DNA of 64,000 nt from Pseudomonas sp. DG56-2 (GTDB taxonomy: Bacteria > Pseudomonadota > Gammaproteobacteria > Pseudomonadales > Pseudomonadaceae), in the NCBI RefSeq assembly GCF_004803755.1, contig NZ_CP032311.1:2806501-2870500 (forward strand), given 5' to 3'. Below, piece by piece: positions 54,088 through 63,188 of this stretch (position 1 is the first letter of the stretch; every line of letters begins with the position of its first letter). The notes below the pieces were generated by a model that was not told where the DNA came from, did no database searches, and worked only from the letters and a program-made list of their open reading frames with translations. A program made the position numbers and the translations under genes.

Positions 54088-54687
54088 ATGTTCAGTTTCA
54101 TCAAGACCACGATTGCCGGCGGGCTGCTGCTTATTCTGCCGTTGGTATTGATATTCGTCCTTATCGAAAAGGCCATTCACCTGCTCAGCGGTCCCGTACA
54201 GAAAGTGGTTCCACTGTTCAGTGGCTTCAGCGTTGCCGGGGTTACCTCAGTGACCCTGGCCACGGTGATACTCCTGGCGCTGTTTTGCTTTCTCGCCGGG
54301 TTGCTGGCCAAAACAGCAATAGCAACGCGGACACTCGACACACTTGAAACCCGGCTGCTTGGCAACCTACCGGGTTACCAACTGCTCAAAGACGCTACCG
54401 CACGCTTCGCCGGCCTGGACGACATCGAAGGTGCCAAAGTCGGAATGATCAGCGAGGGCGAGGGATATCGTTTTGGTCTGGTGCTGGAAAGTCGCGGTGA
54501 TTGGCTGCTGATCTACTTGCCTGATGGAGGCCCTGCCGGCGGAACGGCGGGTGAAGTCCGTGCGATCCCAAACTCAGAGGTGCGCCTTACCGACATTCCC
54601 TGGTTGTCGCTGATTGCCTGCCTGCGCCGCGGAGGCAGAGGCACCCTGGAGCTGGCAGCGACCATCCTGGAGGAGGATAAAAGGTAG
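54088..54687 (+). CDS. DUF502-family membrane protein
   Basis: A 199-aa protein with two membrane helices (TIAGGLLLILPLVLIFVLIE and ATVILLALFCFLAGLLAKTA) and a soluble C-terminal domain (LPDGGPAGGTAGEVRAIPNS region). The family is widespread and of unknown function. AGGAGG lies 6 bases before the ATG. It is 36 bp after the FadL-type gene, so probably co-transcribed. Confidence 0.85.
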   Translation: MFSFIKTTIAGGLLLILPLVLIFVLIEKAIHLLSGPVQKVVPLFSGFSVAGVTSVTLATVILLALFCFLAGLLAKTAIATRTLDTLETRLLGNLPGYQLLKDATARFAGLDDIEGAKVGMISEGEGYRFGLVLESRGDWLLIYLPDGGPAGGTAGEVRAIPNSEVRLTDIPWLSLIACLRRGGRGTLELAATILEEDKR

Positions 54688-54695
54688 GCGACGGA

Positions 54696-54716
54696 CGCCT
54701 GACTACCCACCAGGCG
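54696..54716. terminator. Bidirectional hairpin between convergent genes
   Basis: CGCCTG (54696-54701) and CAGGCG (54711-54716) around a 9-base loop, exactly in the 31-bp gap between the DUF502 gene and the leftward kinase-like gene. It is followed by CTTC rather than a T-run. Confidence 0.5.
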
Positions 54717-54718
54717 CT

Positions 54719-55327
54719 TCAAAACAGCCTGTAGATCTCAGAAACCACCTGCATCGTTGCGTCTTCGATTGTCCCTTCATTACGGCATAGCGCCCAGCCG
54801 TGATCGCGAACGGCGCATTCAAACGCCTCGGTACAAGCGACCTGTTCTTCCAGGCTATGAATCACCGTACTGCCCAGGCCCCGTGATCGCGCTGCCGCCC
54901 TCGCCCACGACACTTCAGGAGCCGTAACAACCCCCACGTGCAGGTCAGGCACTCGCACATTTCGCGCAAGGTTCAGTTGCAGAATCTGTGCAAACGGCAG
55001 TAATCGGCGAAACGCGGCATCGGACGGGTACCAGCGGTCGATCAGGATGATGCTGTCCTGCGGCTGTTTGGGCAGTACTTGCTGGGAAATCCAGCGACGA
55101 CTATCGGCAAAGCGCTCACAGACTTCCAGCTCCAGGTCCTGACTGGGATTTCTCACAAGTTTGTTGACCCGTGCCATTGTTTCACCGCGAAAGGGATCGC
55201 TTTTTTTCTCGCACAGTCTGATCACTTTCTTATTGTCGGCCCGCAGTGCTTGGGTTACGGCTTCCAGCAGCGTGGTTTTGCCGGTTCCCTTGGGCCCATC
55301 CAGCGAAATAAACAGCGTGCGACTCAT
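54719..55327 (-). CDS. Thymidylate-kinase-like P-loop protein
   Basis: A 202-aa P-loop protein with Walker A GPKGTGKTT at residues 11-19, an acidic strand ILIDRWYPSDAA typical of dTMP kinase DRY-type motifs, and a lid-like region ARAAARSRGLG. It is not the housekeeping dTMP kinase by context: it is alone, and its substrate-binding segment looks divergent. A nucleotide or nucleoside kinase role is likely, but the substrate cannot be assigned. No strong ribosome site precedes the ATG. Confidence 0.75.
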   Translation of the reverse strand: MSRTLFISLDGPKGTGKTTLLEAVTQALRADNKKVIRLCEKKSDPFRGETMARVNKLVRNPSQDLELEVCERFADSRRWISQQVLPKQPQDSIILIDRWYPSDAAFRRLLPFAQILQLNLARNVRVPDLHVGVVTAPEVSWARAAARSRGLGSTVIHSLEEQVACTEAFECAVRDHGWALCRNEGTIEDATMQVVSEIYRLF

Positions 55328-55455
55328 TGGACAGATAACGATTGATAGTCGGTTTGACCACGGCTCAAATCAGGTAACAACATCGTGTTTCCTCGTAGAT
55401 AGTGACCGGCATTCTATCCTTGTCTCTGGCTTACGCGTTTCAAAATAACAAGCGC

Positions 55456-58023
55456 CTAACCAGAGGACTCGGTCGCGGTGTTCGCCCGTTGGCGACGCAT
55501 TATCTGCACAAGTACATCGTTGTCCACCGGGCGACTGAGTAGAAAGCCCTGAACTTCATGGCATTGATCATCGTTGAGCAAGGCCAGTTGTTCGGCCGTC
55601 TCCACGCCTTCGGCAGTCACCGTCATGCCCATGGCGTTGCCAAGGTTAATGATCGCCTGGACCACGCTGCGATCACTAGCGCTCTTGCCCAATGACTGAA
55701 CGAAGCGCTTGTCGATCTTGATGCTGTCGAAGGGGTAAGTCCGCAGGTAACCCAGGGAAGAATAGCCGGTACCAAAATCATCCATATTCAGCCTGACACC
55801 CAGCTCTTTCAGCGAGTTCATGGTCTGCAAGGCACCTTCGACATCATTGAGCATGACATTCTCAGTAATTTCCAACTCCAGGCGGTGGGCCGGAAGGCCG
55901 GTGTGCCGCAAGGCTTCGGCGACATCATGAACCACGTCGCTGCGACTGAACTGGGCTGGCGACATGTTCACCGAGACCATGATCTCCAGCGGCCAGGCCT
56001 TGGCCTTGGTGCAGGCTTCGCGTATGACCCAGTTGCCCAGCAGGACAATCAGTTCCGACTCCTCGGCCAAGGCGATGAAGCGATCAGGGGGCAACAGGCC
56101 CAGGCGCGGGTGTCGCCAGCGCACCAGCGCTTCCACCGAGGCAACGGTTACGCCATCGACCTTGAAGCGCGGCTGATAGTGCAGCACAAGCTCATCGCGG
56201 CCAATGCCCTCCAGCAACTCGTGCTCAAGCGTGCGCTTTTCCACCAGGGCGGCGTTCATCTGCGTGGAGAAGTAGCGCCAGGTGTGCTTGCCTGCACGCT
56301 TGGCGCTGTACAAGGCCAGGTCGGCGTAGCGAATCAAGTCACTCGGCGTACCCGGATACTCAGCCGAGAGCACCACGCCCAGGCTGACGCCGACCTGAAC
56401 CGACTGGCCCTCCGCTAAAATTGGGTTTTGCAGGGTTTCCACCACGCGGGCGCAAAACCGATCCATCTCTTCGTGCTGGCCTGGTCGGGTCAAGACGATG
56501 ATGAACTCGTCGCCTCCCAAGCGCGCTACCAGATCGCTGTCTCGAGTAACCTGGCCGAGGCGTCTTGCCACCTCAACCAGTACGGCGTCACCGGCCGAAT
56601 GGCCAAGGCTGTCGTTGATTGGCTTGAAGTTGTCCAGGTCGAGCATGATCACCGCCAAGGCGTGCGGCAAGGCTCCCTGCTCGCCCAGTTCGAGAAAACG
56701 AAAAAGTTTGTTGCGGTTTGGCAAACCGGTAAGCGCGTCATGCAACGAAAGGTGTTGGATCTGCGCATGGGCCGCCACTTCATCGGTGATATCGCTGCAA
56801 GTGCCGCGAAAACCGGTACACCGGGCGTGATCAACAATCGCCCGTGCCGCAATTCGGCAGATACGCTGCTGGCCGAGTTGATCATGGTACTGGCAGCGCA
56901 GGCTGCCCGACGCCTGGCTCGCGGCCAAGCCGTGCAGCCAGTTTTCGATATGGGCGGTGTCGCAGTCGAGCAACTGCGTAATGGGTCGCTGCAACCAGGC
57001 ATCAATTGGGTGCCCGGTAAGCTCGGCGAAGCGCGCCGAGAGGTAGGTCAGATGCAACTGCGCATCGGTCTCCCAAATCCAGTCGGAGGACGCCTCGGCC
57101 ACGGCGCGAAAACGCTCTTCGCTGGTTTCCAGTGCGTCTTTGGACACGGCCAGTTGCCGGTGGCTTCGGTCCATGCCGGCGCTCGCGCGTATGCCATAGC
57201 GGGCCAGTACCGCGACCAGAAAGCCTATCAGCACCACGGCCAGCGCCAGCGCTGGAACCACAGTGGCAATCAGCTCGCGTCCCGGTTGGGCAATGGTCCA
57301 TGAAAGTTCATCGCCGCTGCCTTCCAGCGGCAGTGCGCCTTTTGCCTGGCTTGCGCTGCCAGCGGCGCCAACGCCCAGGCCGTCCAGACCGGCACTGCGC
57401 CCCAGGGGCTCGAGCACACTCGCTTCGAGCACCCGCACAAACACCAGCACCGCACTGGGCGCAGGTAGATGGTGAGGTAGTGATGGAGGCTGGATGACTG
57501 CGGCGGTGAACATCGCCGGTTGGTCGCGAAACTGCATGTAGCCGGCGGTTGCTTGCTGGTTTGCCGCAACTTGTCGAGCCTGGCTGAGGATCTTGCCTGC
57601 ATCATCGCTGTAGTGTTCGAAGCCCTGACTGCTTAACTGGCCATCCACCATGGCATAGCCGGTGCGCTGATCATCCAGAACGAAAACACCCGCATAGCCG
57701 TCGGTGGTGTAGAGCGTCGGTCCGACATTGTCAGCCTCGTAGGCCCAGCGCGCATCCGCCTCGCGGCCAAGATGATCATAGGCTGACTGCCAGATGGCAT
57801 GAGTGAGCAAATAGCTACGCTCGCTCTTCTGTAACTGGGCCATCGCCGATTCAGCATGAAATCGACTTTGCGCTACCTCGCGCTGATCGAGCGAATCGGC
57901 GATGCGATAAAACGACACCAGCCCAAGTGTCAGGATCACCATCAACAAGCCGCAAAACGCCAATATCAGGTGTCGAACGACTTGGTTGCGTGTTGACAGG
58001 CCATTGCCGGGAAGAGCATCCAT
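55456..58023 (-). CDS. Membrane GGDEF/EAL cyclic-di-GMP enzyme with CHASE4-like and PAS domains
   Basis: An 855-aa protein. It has a membrane helix at about 18-40 (HLILAFCGLLMVILTLGLVS), a periplasmic CHASE4-like sensor (about 45-240, with SYLLTHAIWQSAYDH), a second helix near 255-275, a PAS domain (FRAVAEASSDWIWETD), an intact GGDEF at 503-507 (ARLGGDEFIIV) and an EAL domain with the intact signature at 631-633 (VEALVRWRHP) and DDFGTGYSSLGYL. Both motifs look catalytically competent, so the protein could make or degrade c-di-GMP depending on its sensor. It may influence surface adhesins such as the giant protein of this window, but no linkage beyond proximity is visible. Confidence 0.93.
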   Translation of the reverse strand: MDALPGNGLSTRNQVVRHLILAFCGLLMVILTLGLVSFYRIADSLDQREVAQSRFHAESAMAQLQKSERSYLLTHAIWQSAYDHLGREADARWAYEADNVGPTLYTTDGYAGVFVLDDQRTGYAMVDGQLSSQGFEHYSDDAGKILSQARQVAANQQATAGYMQFRDQPAMFTAAVIQPPSLPHHLPAPSAVLVFVRVLEASVLEPLGRSAGLDGLGVGAAGSASQAKGALPLEGSGDELSWTIAQPGRELIATVVPALALAVVLIGFLVAVLARYGIRASAGMDRSHRQLAVSKDALETSEERFRAVAEASSDWIWETDAQLHLTYLSARFAELTGHPIDAWLQRPITQLLDCDTAHIENWLHGLAASQASGSLRCQYHDQLGQQRICRIAARAIVDHARCTGFRGTCSDITDEVAAHAQIQHLSLHDALTGLPNRNKLFRFLELGEQGALPHALAVIMLDLDNFKPINDSLGHSAGDAVLVEVARRLGQVTRDSDLVARLGGDEFIIVLTRPGQHEEMDRFCARVVETLQNPILAEGQSVQVGVSLGVVLSAEYPGTPSDLIRYADLALYSAKRAGKHTWRYFSTQMNAALVEKRTLEHELLEGIGRDELVLHYQPRFKVDGVTVASVEALVRWRHPRLGLLPPDRFIALAEESELIVLLGNWVIREACTKAKAWPLEIMVSVNMSPAQFSRSDVVHDVAEALRHTGLPAHRLELEITENVMLNDVEGALQTMNSLKELGVRLNMDDFGTGYSSLGYLRTYPFDSIKIDKRFVQSLGKSASDRSVVQAIINLGNAMGMTVTAEGVETAEQLALLNDDQCHEVQGFLLSRPVDNDVLVQIMRRQRANTATESSG

Positions 58024-58119
58024 TTATTCACCGTAAGCCAGGGTTCCTGAAAATTGACTGCCAAGAAACACGGCACAGTCGCAAGAACCGATGGCCGGCC
58101 CCGGCAGTTCCGCTCGTAT

Positions 58120-58344
58120 TCAGCGTCGGGCTTTATCCTCGACTTCGGCGAGATTGCGCTCTATCTCGCGGGTTTCTTCTTCCTTCTCCTTGATCGATGT
58201 CGGTGTGATCACTTTGTCCACCGCCTCGGTGTCCGGATCGGGATGCTCAAGCACCGGTCGGCGAACCTGCCCACCTTGCTGAGCTTCTTCTGAAGAAAGT
58301 GGCCGAGGCACCTTGTCGTCGTGCTTGGGATCGTTGGGGGTCAT
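58120..58344 (-). CDS. 74-aa charged hypothetical protein
   Basis: A small acidic and basic protein (MTPNDPKHDDKVPRPLSSEE, then a coiled-coil-like tail with EKEEETREIERNLAEVED). It has no membrane segment, is probably soluble, and is likely disordered. The ATG at 58344 follows AGGAG by six bases, which supports a real gene. I recognise no function. Confidence 0.6.
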   Translation of the reverse strand: MTPNDPKHDDKVPRPLSSEEAQQGGQVRRPVLEHPDPDTEAVDKVITPTSIKEKEEETREIERNLAEVEDKARR

Positions 58345-58513
58345 GGTGTGCTCCTGTCGCAACGGTGTGTTTTCAGAAGAACCCGCTGGGCCGGGAAAGT
58401 TTGATCGGATTACGTGTGCGCTCGCCGAGATTGTTCATCCTTCCGTCCAACTGGGTTGAACCCTGGCCTCAATCGCCCCCTCTATCGCAAAACAACAGCA
58501 TGGAGATACGGCC

Positions 58514-58966
58514 GTGATCGATCCAGCCACCGGTATGAAGCCCGGCCAGCGCTACACCATCGAGAGCCGCGAGCGCGCACCTCAGTTCCCCGGTTTTTTT
58601 CTCGACGCAAAGTACTACCTCGGCCCAGAACTGCTGACCGCCATAGGTTGGATGGAAGGCCAAGGGTTTCTTTACGACGACATCGATCCTCAAGGGCAGC
58701 CGGTGTATCCCGACCGTATCGCCGGCACGATCGAGGACCTCAACTTGACCCTGGCAGACGGCACTCAACTGAAGCTTGAGCAAGTGCACCAGGAAGCTCG
58801 GCTCGACACACTGGAGGCGGGTAACCAAACTACCTATGAGTCACCTCGCCCGCTGTCCGTGCGCAAAAGCTCGGTGCCGAAGGCCTGCCTGGTAGGCGGT
58901 GCGCTACTGATCGCGGGGCTTTTATATACGCTGGATCGTAAATCTCGTGGCAAGCGCTTGCGCTAG
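58514..58966 (+). CDS. Hypothetical protein with C-terminal membrane anchor
   Basis: A 150-aa protein that starts at GTG after GGAGATACGGCC. A soluble beta-rich segment (FPGFFLDAKYYLGPELL; YPDRIAGTIEDLNLTL) occupies residues 1-120. A single membrane helix (ACLVGGALLIAGLLYTL) and a basic tail (DRKSRGKRLR) place the domain probably outside the cytoplasm with the tail inside, or the reverse if there is no signal. I do not recognise the family. Confidence 0.55.
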   Translation: MIDPATGMKPGQRYTIESRERAPQFPGFFLDAKYYLGPELLTAIGWMEGQGFLYDDIDPQGQPVYPDRIAGTIEDLNLTLADGTQLKLEQVHQEARLDTLEAGNQTTYESPRPLSVRKSSVPKACLVGGALLIAGLLYTLDRKSRGKRLR

Positions 58967-59046
58967 AGGAATGAGCCGGTGGTACTGCGCTGACATGGGG
59001 GCGACCTGTACAGCACCGTTAGTAGCGGTACGGAGTAGCGAACTAA

Positions 59047-59076
59047 AGCACTGGAGTACATTTGTACTCCAATGCT
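59047..59076. terminator. Long hairpin between convergent genes
   Basis: AGCA then TGGAGTACA (59052-59060) pairs with TGTACTCCA (59063-59071) and TGCT, with a single C-A mismatch: 13 pairs in all around a 2-base loop. It lies between the end of the 150-aa protein gene and the end of the TonB receptor gene. It could terminate transcription in both directions. Confidence 0.5.
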
Positions 59077-59113
59077 GTTTGCACCCATCACGCACACTTT
59101 CCAGCGCGGGAAA

Positions 59114-61561
59114 CTACCACTGATGCGTATAGCTCGCCGTCAACACCGTCCCCGGTGCAGGCAAGTGACTGGTGTTATTGCTGCTGCGCATCAGTTGGCT
59201 GTAGAGCGGGTAGTAATCTCGATTGAACAGGTTCTGCAAACCGACGCTGACCTGATCGTCTGCGCTCAGTTGGTACTGGCTGATCACGTCCACGGTGGTG
59301 TAGCTGTCGACCTGGCGGCGGCCGAAGCTGGCGACGCCGTTCAAACGGTAGTCTTCACTGTCGAAGTAGGTGGCCTGTACCCGGTTGCTCCAGTCTTCGT
59401 TCGGTTTGAACTGCAGGTAGGCAGTCAGCTTGAGCGGCGGGATGCGGTAGCCGGTCATGTCCTGCCAGTCACCACCGTCCGGCTGCTCCCTGCCCTTCAT
59501 CCAGGTGAAGGTGCCGCCTGCACCCCAGCGCTCATCAATGGTCAGCCAGTCGGCGCTACCTTCCACGCCGTAGATGCGCTCTTTGGTACGGGTGAGGATC
59601 AGGCCGTTGTTGAAGCTTTGTACGTCTCCAAGCTTGGAGGTGGTGTAGAACACCGCCAGCGACGCCAGCGTCTGTTCGCCGACGGCGCCACGCCAGCCCA
59701 GTTCGTAATTGTTGGTTTTGACAGGCTCCAGGTTCGAGGCGTCGATGTCGAACCCGCGCCGAGCGTTACGCAACTGCACCCCAATGTCGGGCAATTGGAA
59801 GCCTTGGCTGAACGCTGCATAGACTTCCTGCCCGGCCACCGGTGAGTAGGTCACGCTGAAGTTGGACAACACCGAGTCGTAATGAACCTCCCCGCCCTGA
59901 ACCGTGGCCGGTTGGGCTGCTGTGGACTCCGACAGTGGAATGAAATCATCGTACTCGGCAGTGGCGTATTCGTAACGTACACCACCTTCCATCGACCATT
60001 GATCGTTGAACTTGTGCTGCAGTTGGGCAAAACCACCGAGACTGCGGGTGGTCAGGTCGGGCATGTAGGTCAGCTTGCCAATCTTGTCGAACACTCGGCC
60101 ACCGCTGGCGTCGTACGCCTGTGGATCGAAGATGTCGATGGGCATGTCGCTGCGTTCCTGGTTGAAGTCAGCGCCCCACAACAACTCGGTATCGCCCTGC
60201 TCACCCAGCGGTGTGCGCAAGGTCACGCGGCTGCCGAACACCTCGCTGTTTTGCATCACCTGATCGACATTGCGCCCACGGGTGGCCACGGCCCGGGCGT
60301 CGAAAGGTGTGAAGCGGGTGAAGTAGTCGCGGTAGTACAGCTGGGCATTGAGCGAGCCGCCGAGAATATCGGTGTGGCCGTATTCAAGGTTCAACAAAGT
60401 GTTCTTGATCTGGTTCTGCTCGTCCAGCGACAAGCCGGACAACGGCCGCGCCGGGACCGTGCCCGCAGGCAAGCGGGCCACGGATGGATCGGAGGTATAG
60501 TCGGTGTTCTGGTCAGCGTTGTAGTGGCTGGCCGACAGCTGAATGCGCTGCACATCATCGATGCGCAAACCCAATTTGCCACCGATGTTGTAGGTGTTGG
60601 AATCGAACAGATCACCCTGGCTCGGCTCCGGTGCAATGCGGTGCCCCTTGGCGTCATAGGACGCGCCAATGTGCCGGGCGCCGAAGTCCAGGGCATAATC
60701 GACCTGGCCCTGGGAGCCTGACAGGTGATGCTGCAACTGACCGCCAAGGCCGTCACTGTCCAGCTGGCTCAGGGGCGATACAGCACTGAGCGTCGTCTGT
60801 GCACGCGGCTCTCCTCCGGCTGGGCGGGTAGTGATGGAAATAATCCCGCCGGTGGCCCCCGCACCGTAGATAGCGCTGCTGCCACGGATCACTTCGATGC
60901 GCTCGATCAGGGCCGGGTCGATGTTTGCCAGGTTGCGTGAGGAGTCGCGGTTGGTATTGAGCGGTACGCCGTCGACCAGCACCAGCATCGTCCGTCCGCG
61001 CAGAGTTTGACCGTAATCGGTGATGGTCCGGCTGGAGTCGGACATGCCGGGAATACTTTTGGCCAGCAAGGTCGCCAGGCCATCGGAGCCTTGGCGAAGT
61101 TGCTCAAGCTGCTCGCGCTCGATGACATTGACTTGTCGGGCTTGAGGCACCAGGTCGCTGTTGAGCCGCGACGAGCTGATTTCGAGGCTCGCCAGCTCCA
61201 CCGCGGCGGCTTCGGCAGTGGAAGACTGGGGTGCCTGTGCAGGCGTGCCCGGCAACACCAGATAGGTGTGTTCGTCACGCTCCTGCGCGGTCAACCCGCT
61301 CTTGCCCAGCAGACGATCAAGCGCCTCCTGCAAGGTGTAGCGGCCTTGCAGTGCAGGCGCTTGCTTGCCAGCGGTGATGTCGCTGGCGAACAGAATCTGT
61401 GCCGACGACTGCCGGGCCACGGCATTCAGGGATTTCTCCAGCGATGCGGCTGGAATATCAAAATCGACCGGTGCCGACTGCGCCAACGACCATTGGCTGA
61501 GCAGCAAGCTGCTGGCCAGCAAAGACAGGCGCACAGGCGCACGCAGGAGGGGCTGACTCAC
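59114..61561 (-). CDS. TonB-dependent siderophore receptor with signalling (STN) domain
   Basis: An 815-aa outer-membrane receptor. It has a signal peptide (LSLLASSLLLSQWSLAQS), an STN/secretin-TonB signalling domain (residues about 30-110; VDFDIPAASLEKSLNAVARQ and QEALDRLLGKSGL), a plug domain (MLVLVDGVPLNTNRDSS; IERIEVIRGSSAIYGAGATGG), a 22-strand barrel and a final SYTHQW. The STN domain means that ligand binding is signalled to FecR. The start is uncertain. GTG at 61561 has GGAG nine bases upstream and is chosen over a GTG at 61576. It is the last gene of the fecI-fecR-receptor set. The ferric ligand is unknown. Confidence 0.92.
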   Translation of the reverse strand: MSQPLLRAPVRLSLLASSLLLSQWSLAQSAPVDFDIPAASLEKSLNAVARQSSAQILFASDITAGKQAPALQGRYTLQEALDRLLGKSGLTAQERDEHTYLVLPGTPAQAPQSSTAEAAAVELASLEISSSRLNSDLVPQARQVNVIEREQLEQLRQGSDGLATLLAKSIPGMSDSSRTITDYGQTLRGRTMLVLVDGVPLNTNRDSSRNLANIDPALIERIEVIRGSSAIYGAGATGGIISITTRPAGGEPRAQTTLSAVSPLSQLDSDGLGGQLQHHLSGSQGQVDYALDFGARHIGASYDAKGHRIAPEPSQGDLFDSNTYNIGGKLGLRIDDVQRIQLSASHYNADQNTDYTSDPSVARLPAGTVPARPLSGLSLDEQNQIKNTLLNLEYGHTDILGGSLNAQLYYRDYFTRFTPFDARAVATRGRNVDQVMQNSEVFGSRVTLRTPLGEQGDTELLWGADFNQERSDMPIDIFDPQAYDASGGRVFDKIGKLTYMPDLTTRSLGGFAQLQHKFNDQWSMEGGVRYEYATAEYDDFIPLSESTAAQPATVQGGEVHYDSVLSNFSVTYSPVAGQEVYAAFSQGFQLPDIGVQLRNARRGFDIDASNLEPVKTNNYELGWRGAVGEQTLASLAVFYTTSKLGDVQSFNNGLILTRTKERIYGVEGSADWLTIDERWGAGGTFTWMKGREQPDGGDWQDMTGYRIPPLKLTAYLQFKPNEDWSNRVQATYFDSEDYRLNGVASFGRRQVDSYTTVDVISQYQLSADDQVSVGLQNLFNRDYYPLYSQLMRSSNNTSHLPAPGTVLTASYTHQW

Positions 61562-61637
61562 GTTGTTATTCTCCACGGATTAAGTTTGCATGGAGATAGC
61601 CGCCAGCAGCGCCACGCAACCCTACCCCGGTCGACGA

Positions 61638-62480
61638 TTATTTTTTTGTGTCGCGGGATTTGATCAGCACCGCTCCATCGGCTGCGTTGGAAACAGTCAC
61701 CGGCAAGATGCCCGGCAACAGTGCCAGCAAGCGCTCGACATGATCGCTATCAAACACACCGGAAACCGGTAATCGCGCCAGGTGCTGGTTCATGAGCACG
61801 ATGGGCTGAGGGTGATAGCGCTGGAGCGTGGCAATGACGTCGGCCAGCGGTGTGCTTTCAAACACCAGGCGGCTGTCTTTCCAGGCGCTGACATCATCGA
61901 CGTTGACCTGCAGCACCTGTCCGGCAATACCGTTGCGAACGCGCAATTGCTGGCCCGGCTCGAGCCGCGCCACGGCATCGTTGGCGGTGCCGCGAACGGC
62001 TACCTTGCCTTCGAGCACAGTGACCTGCACATCCTGTTCGTTTCGATTGACGTTGAACCGGGTACCCACCACACGCACCATTGCCGACCCCGCATCGATC
62101 AGAAACGGGCGGTACACCCTCGGCGAAACCTCAAACAGCGCCTGGCCTTTCTCCAACACCACCTGACGACTGCGCAGGTGCCAACTGACCGTCATTTGAC
62201 TGTCGCTGTCGAGCAAGACTGTACTGCCATCGGCCAACTGCAGGGGTTGACGCTGGCCGACCAGGCTGACGACATGTTGGCTCTGGTACGCAGGATCGAG
62301 CCAAACCAACCCGGTAACGATTGCCAACAACACCAGGCCCGCCACTTTTGCAGTGGCGCGCTTGTTCTTCGGCGGAGTGGGTGCAGGCAGCGGAAAACGC
62401 GCCTTGAGGGCATCCCGATAACGGGCGATAGCCTCGTCTTCCTGGCTGAAATCCTTGGCATTGCGCGGAGTACGGCTCAT
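61638..62480 (-). CDS. FecR-type anti-sigma regulator
   Basis: A 280-aa inner-membrane protein with a cytoplasmic N-terminal anti-sigma segment (SQEDEAIARYRDALKA), one membrane helix at about 40-58 (VAGLVLLAIVTGLVWL) and a periplasmic FecR domain (GQRQPLQLADGSTVLLDSDS; VRVVGTRFNVN; LEPGQQL). The start overlaps the end of the sigma gene as ATGA, and GAGG lies before it. It receives the signal from the receptor STN domain and controls FecI. Confidence 0.92.
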   Translation of the reverse strand: MSRTPRNAKDFSQEDEAIARYRDALKARFPLPAPTPPKNKRATAKVAGLVLLAIVTGLVWLDPAYQSQHVVSLVGQRQPLQLADGSTVLLDSDSQMTVSWHLRSRQVVLEKGQALFEVSPRVYRPFLIDAGSAMVRVVGTRFNVNRNEQDVQVTVLEGKVAVRGTANDAVARLEPGQQLRVRNGIAGQVLQVNVDDVSAWKDSRLVFESTPLADVIATLQRYHPQPIVLMNQHLARLPVSGVFDSDHVERLLALLPGILPVTVSNAADGAVLIKSRDTKK

Positions 62481-62998
62481 GACAATACCTCGGCACCCAG
62501 ATGTTCGCGGCAAGCGCTCATGCCCTGGCGCAGGTGCTTTTCTACGGTTTTCAGGGAAATGCCCATGCGCTTGGCAACTTCAGCCTGCGGCAGTTCGTAC
62601 ACTTTGTGCATGACGAAGACCATCTGGCAACGCGGCGGTAGCGCGGCAATTGCCGCAGTCAACAACTCCAACGCCCTGGCGCTTTCAACATGGCGCTGCT
62701 GGCTCGGTGCAGTGCTGGCCACTTCCGGCAGCTCTGGAACCGCCACCACCCAGGCTTCGCGCCGACGATCACTGCGATAGCGAGTACTGGCCGTGTCATG
62801 GGCGATTTTGCGCAGTAATGCCAAGGGCGTGCGCACACCTTGTTTTTCATCCCCTTCGAGCAACTGCACACACACATCGTGGACAACCTCGCGGGCAAAG
62901 ACCCGTTCGCCAAAACGGCGGCGAACATGCTCCACCAACTCGTCGTAATGCCGAACCAAGGTGGCCAGGAGGGTGAGTTTAGGCGGTTCGGCTTGCAC
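62477..62998 (-). CDS. FecI-type ECF sigma factor
   Basis: A 173-aa extracytoplasmic-function sigma factor. Region 2 carries VRRRFGERVFAREVVHDVC. Region 4 is a helix-turn-helix (RCQMVFVMHKVYELPQAEVA and KRMGISLKTVEKHL). The start is GTG, with AGG seven to eight bases before it. It should transcribe the receptor gene under iron limitation when the cognate ferric ligand is present. The gene is divergent from a two-component regulator. Confidence 0.92.
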   Translation of the reverse strand: MQAEPPKLTLLATLVRHYDELVEHVRRRFGERVFAREVVHDVCVQLLEGDEKQGVRTPLALLRKIAHDTASTRYRSDRRREAWVVAVPELPEVASTAPSQQRHVESARALELLTAAIAALPPRCQMVFVMHKVYELPQAEVAKRMGISLKTVEKHLRQGMSACREHLGAEVLS

Positions 62999-63052
62999 GA
63001 TGACCTACGCGAATAAATACGGATGCCAGGGAGGTAGGCGCGGCCCGTAGTA

Positions 63053-63173
63053 TAAATGCGAATACTTTACATTTAAAGCAATTCTGCTTTGACGAGTGTT
63101 GAAAAGGACTTAGTCGTCGACATTGCCATCACCCCACCGGCAGTGAGACCATTCGTATTTGTAATCAATTCTC
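63053..63173. promoter_or_regulatory. Possible Fur sites in the fecI / response-regulator divergent region
   Basis: An inverted repeat TAAATG-N11-CATTTA spans 63053-63075, near the fecI side. A Fur-box-like stretch GTATTTGTAATCAATTCTC lies at 63155-63173, next to the response-regulator start. Both are degenerate relative to the known Fur consensus. The assignment rests on their position between iron-related and signalling genes. Confidence 0.3.
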
Positions 63174-63188
63174 ATCAAGGACTGTTCC

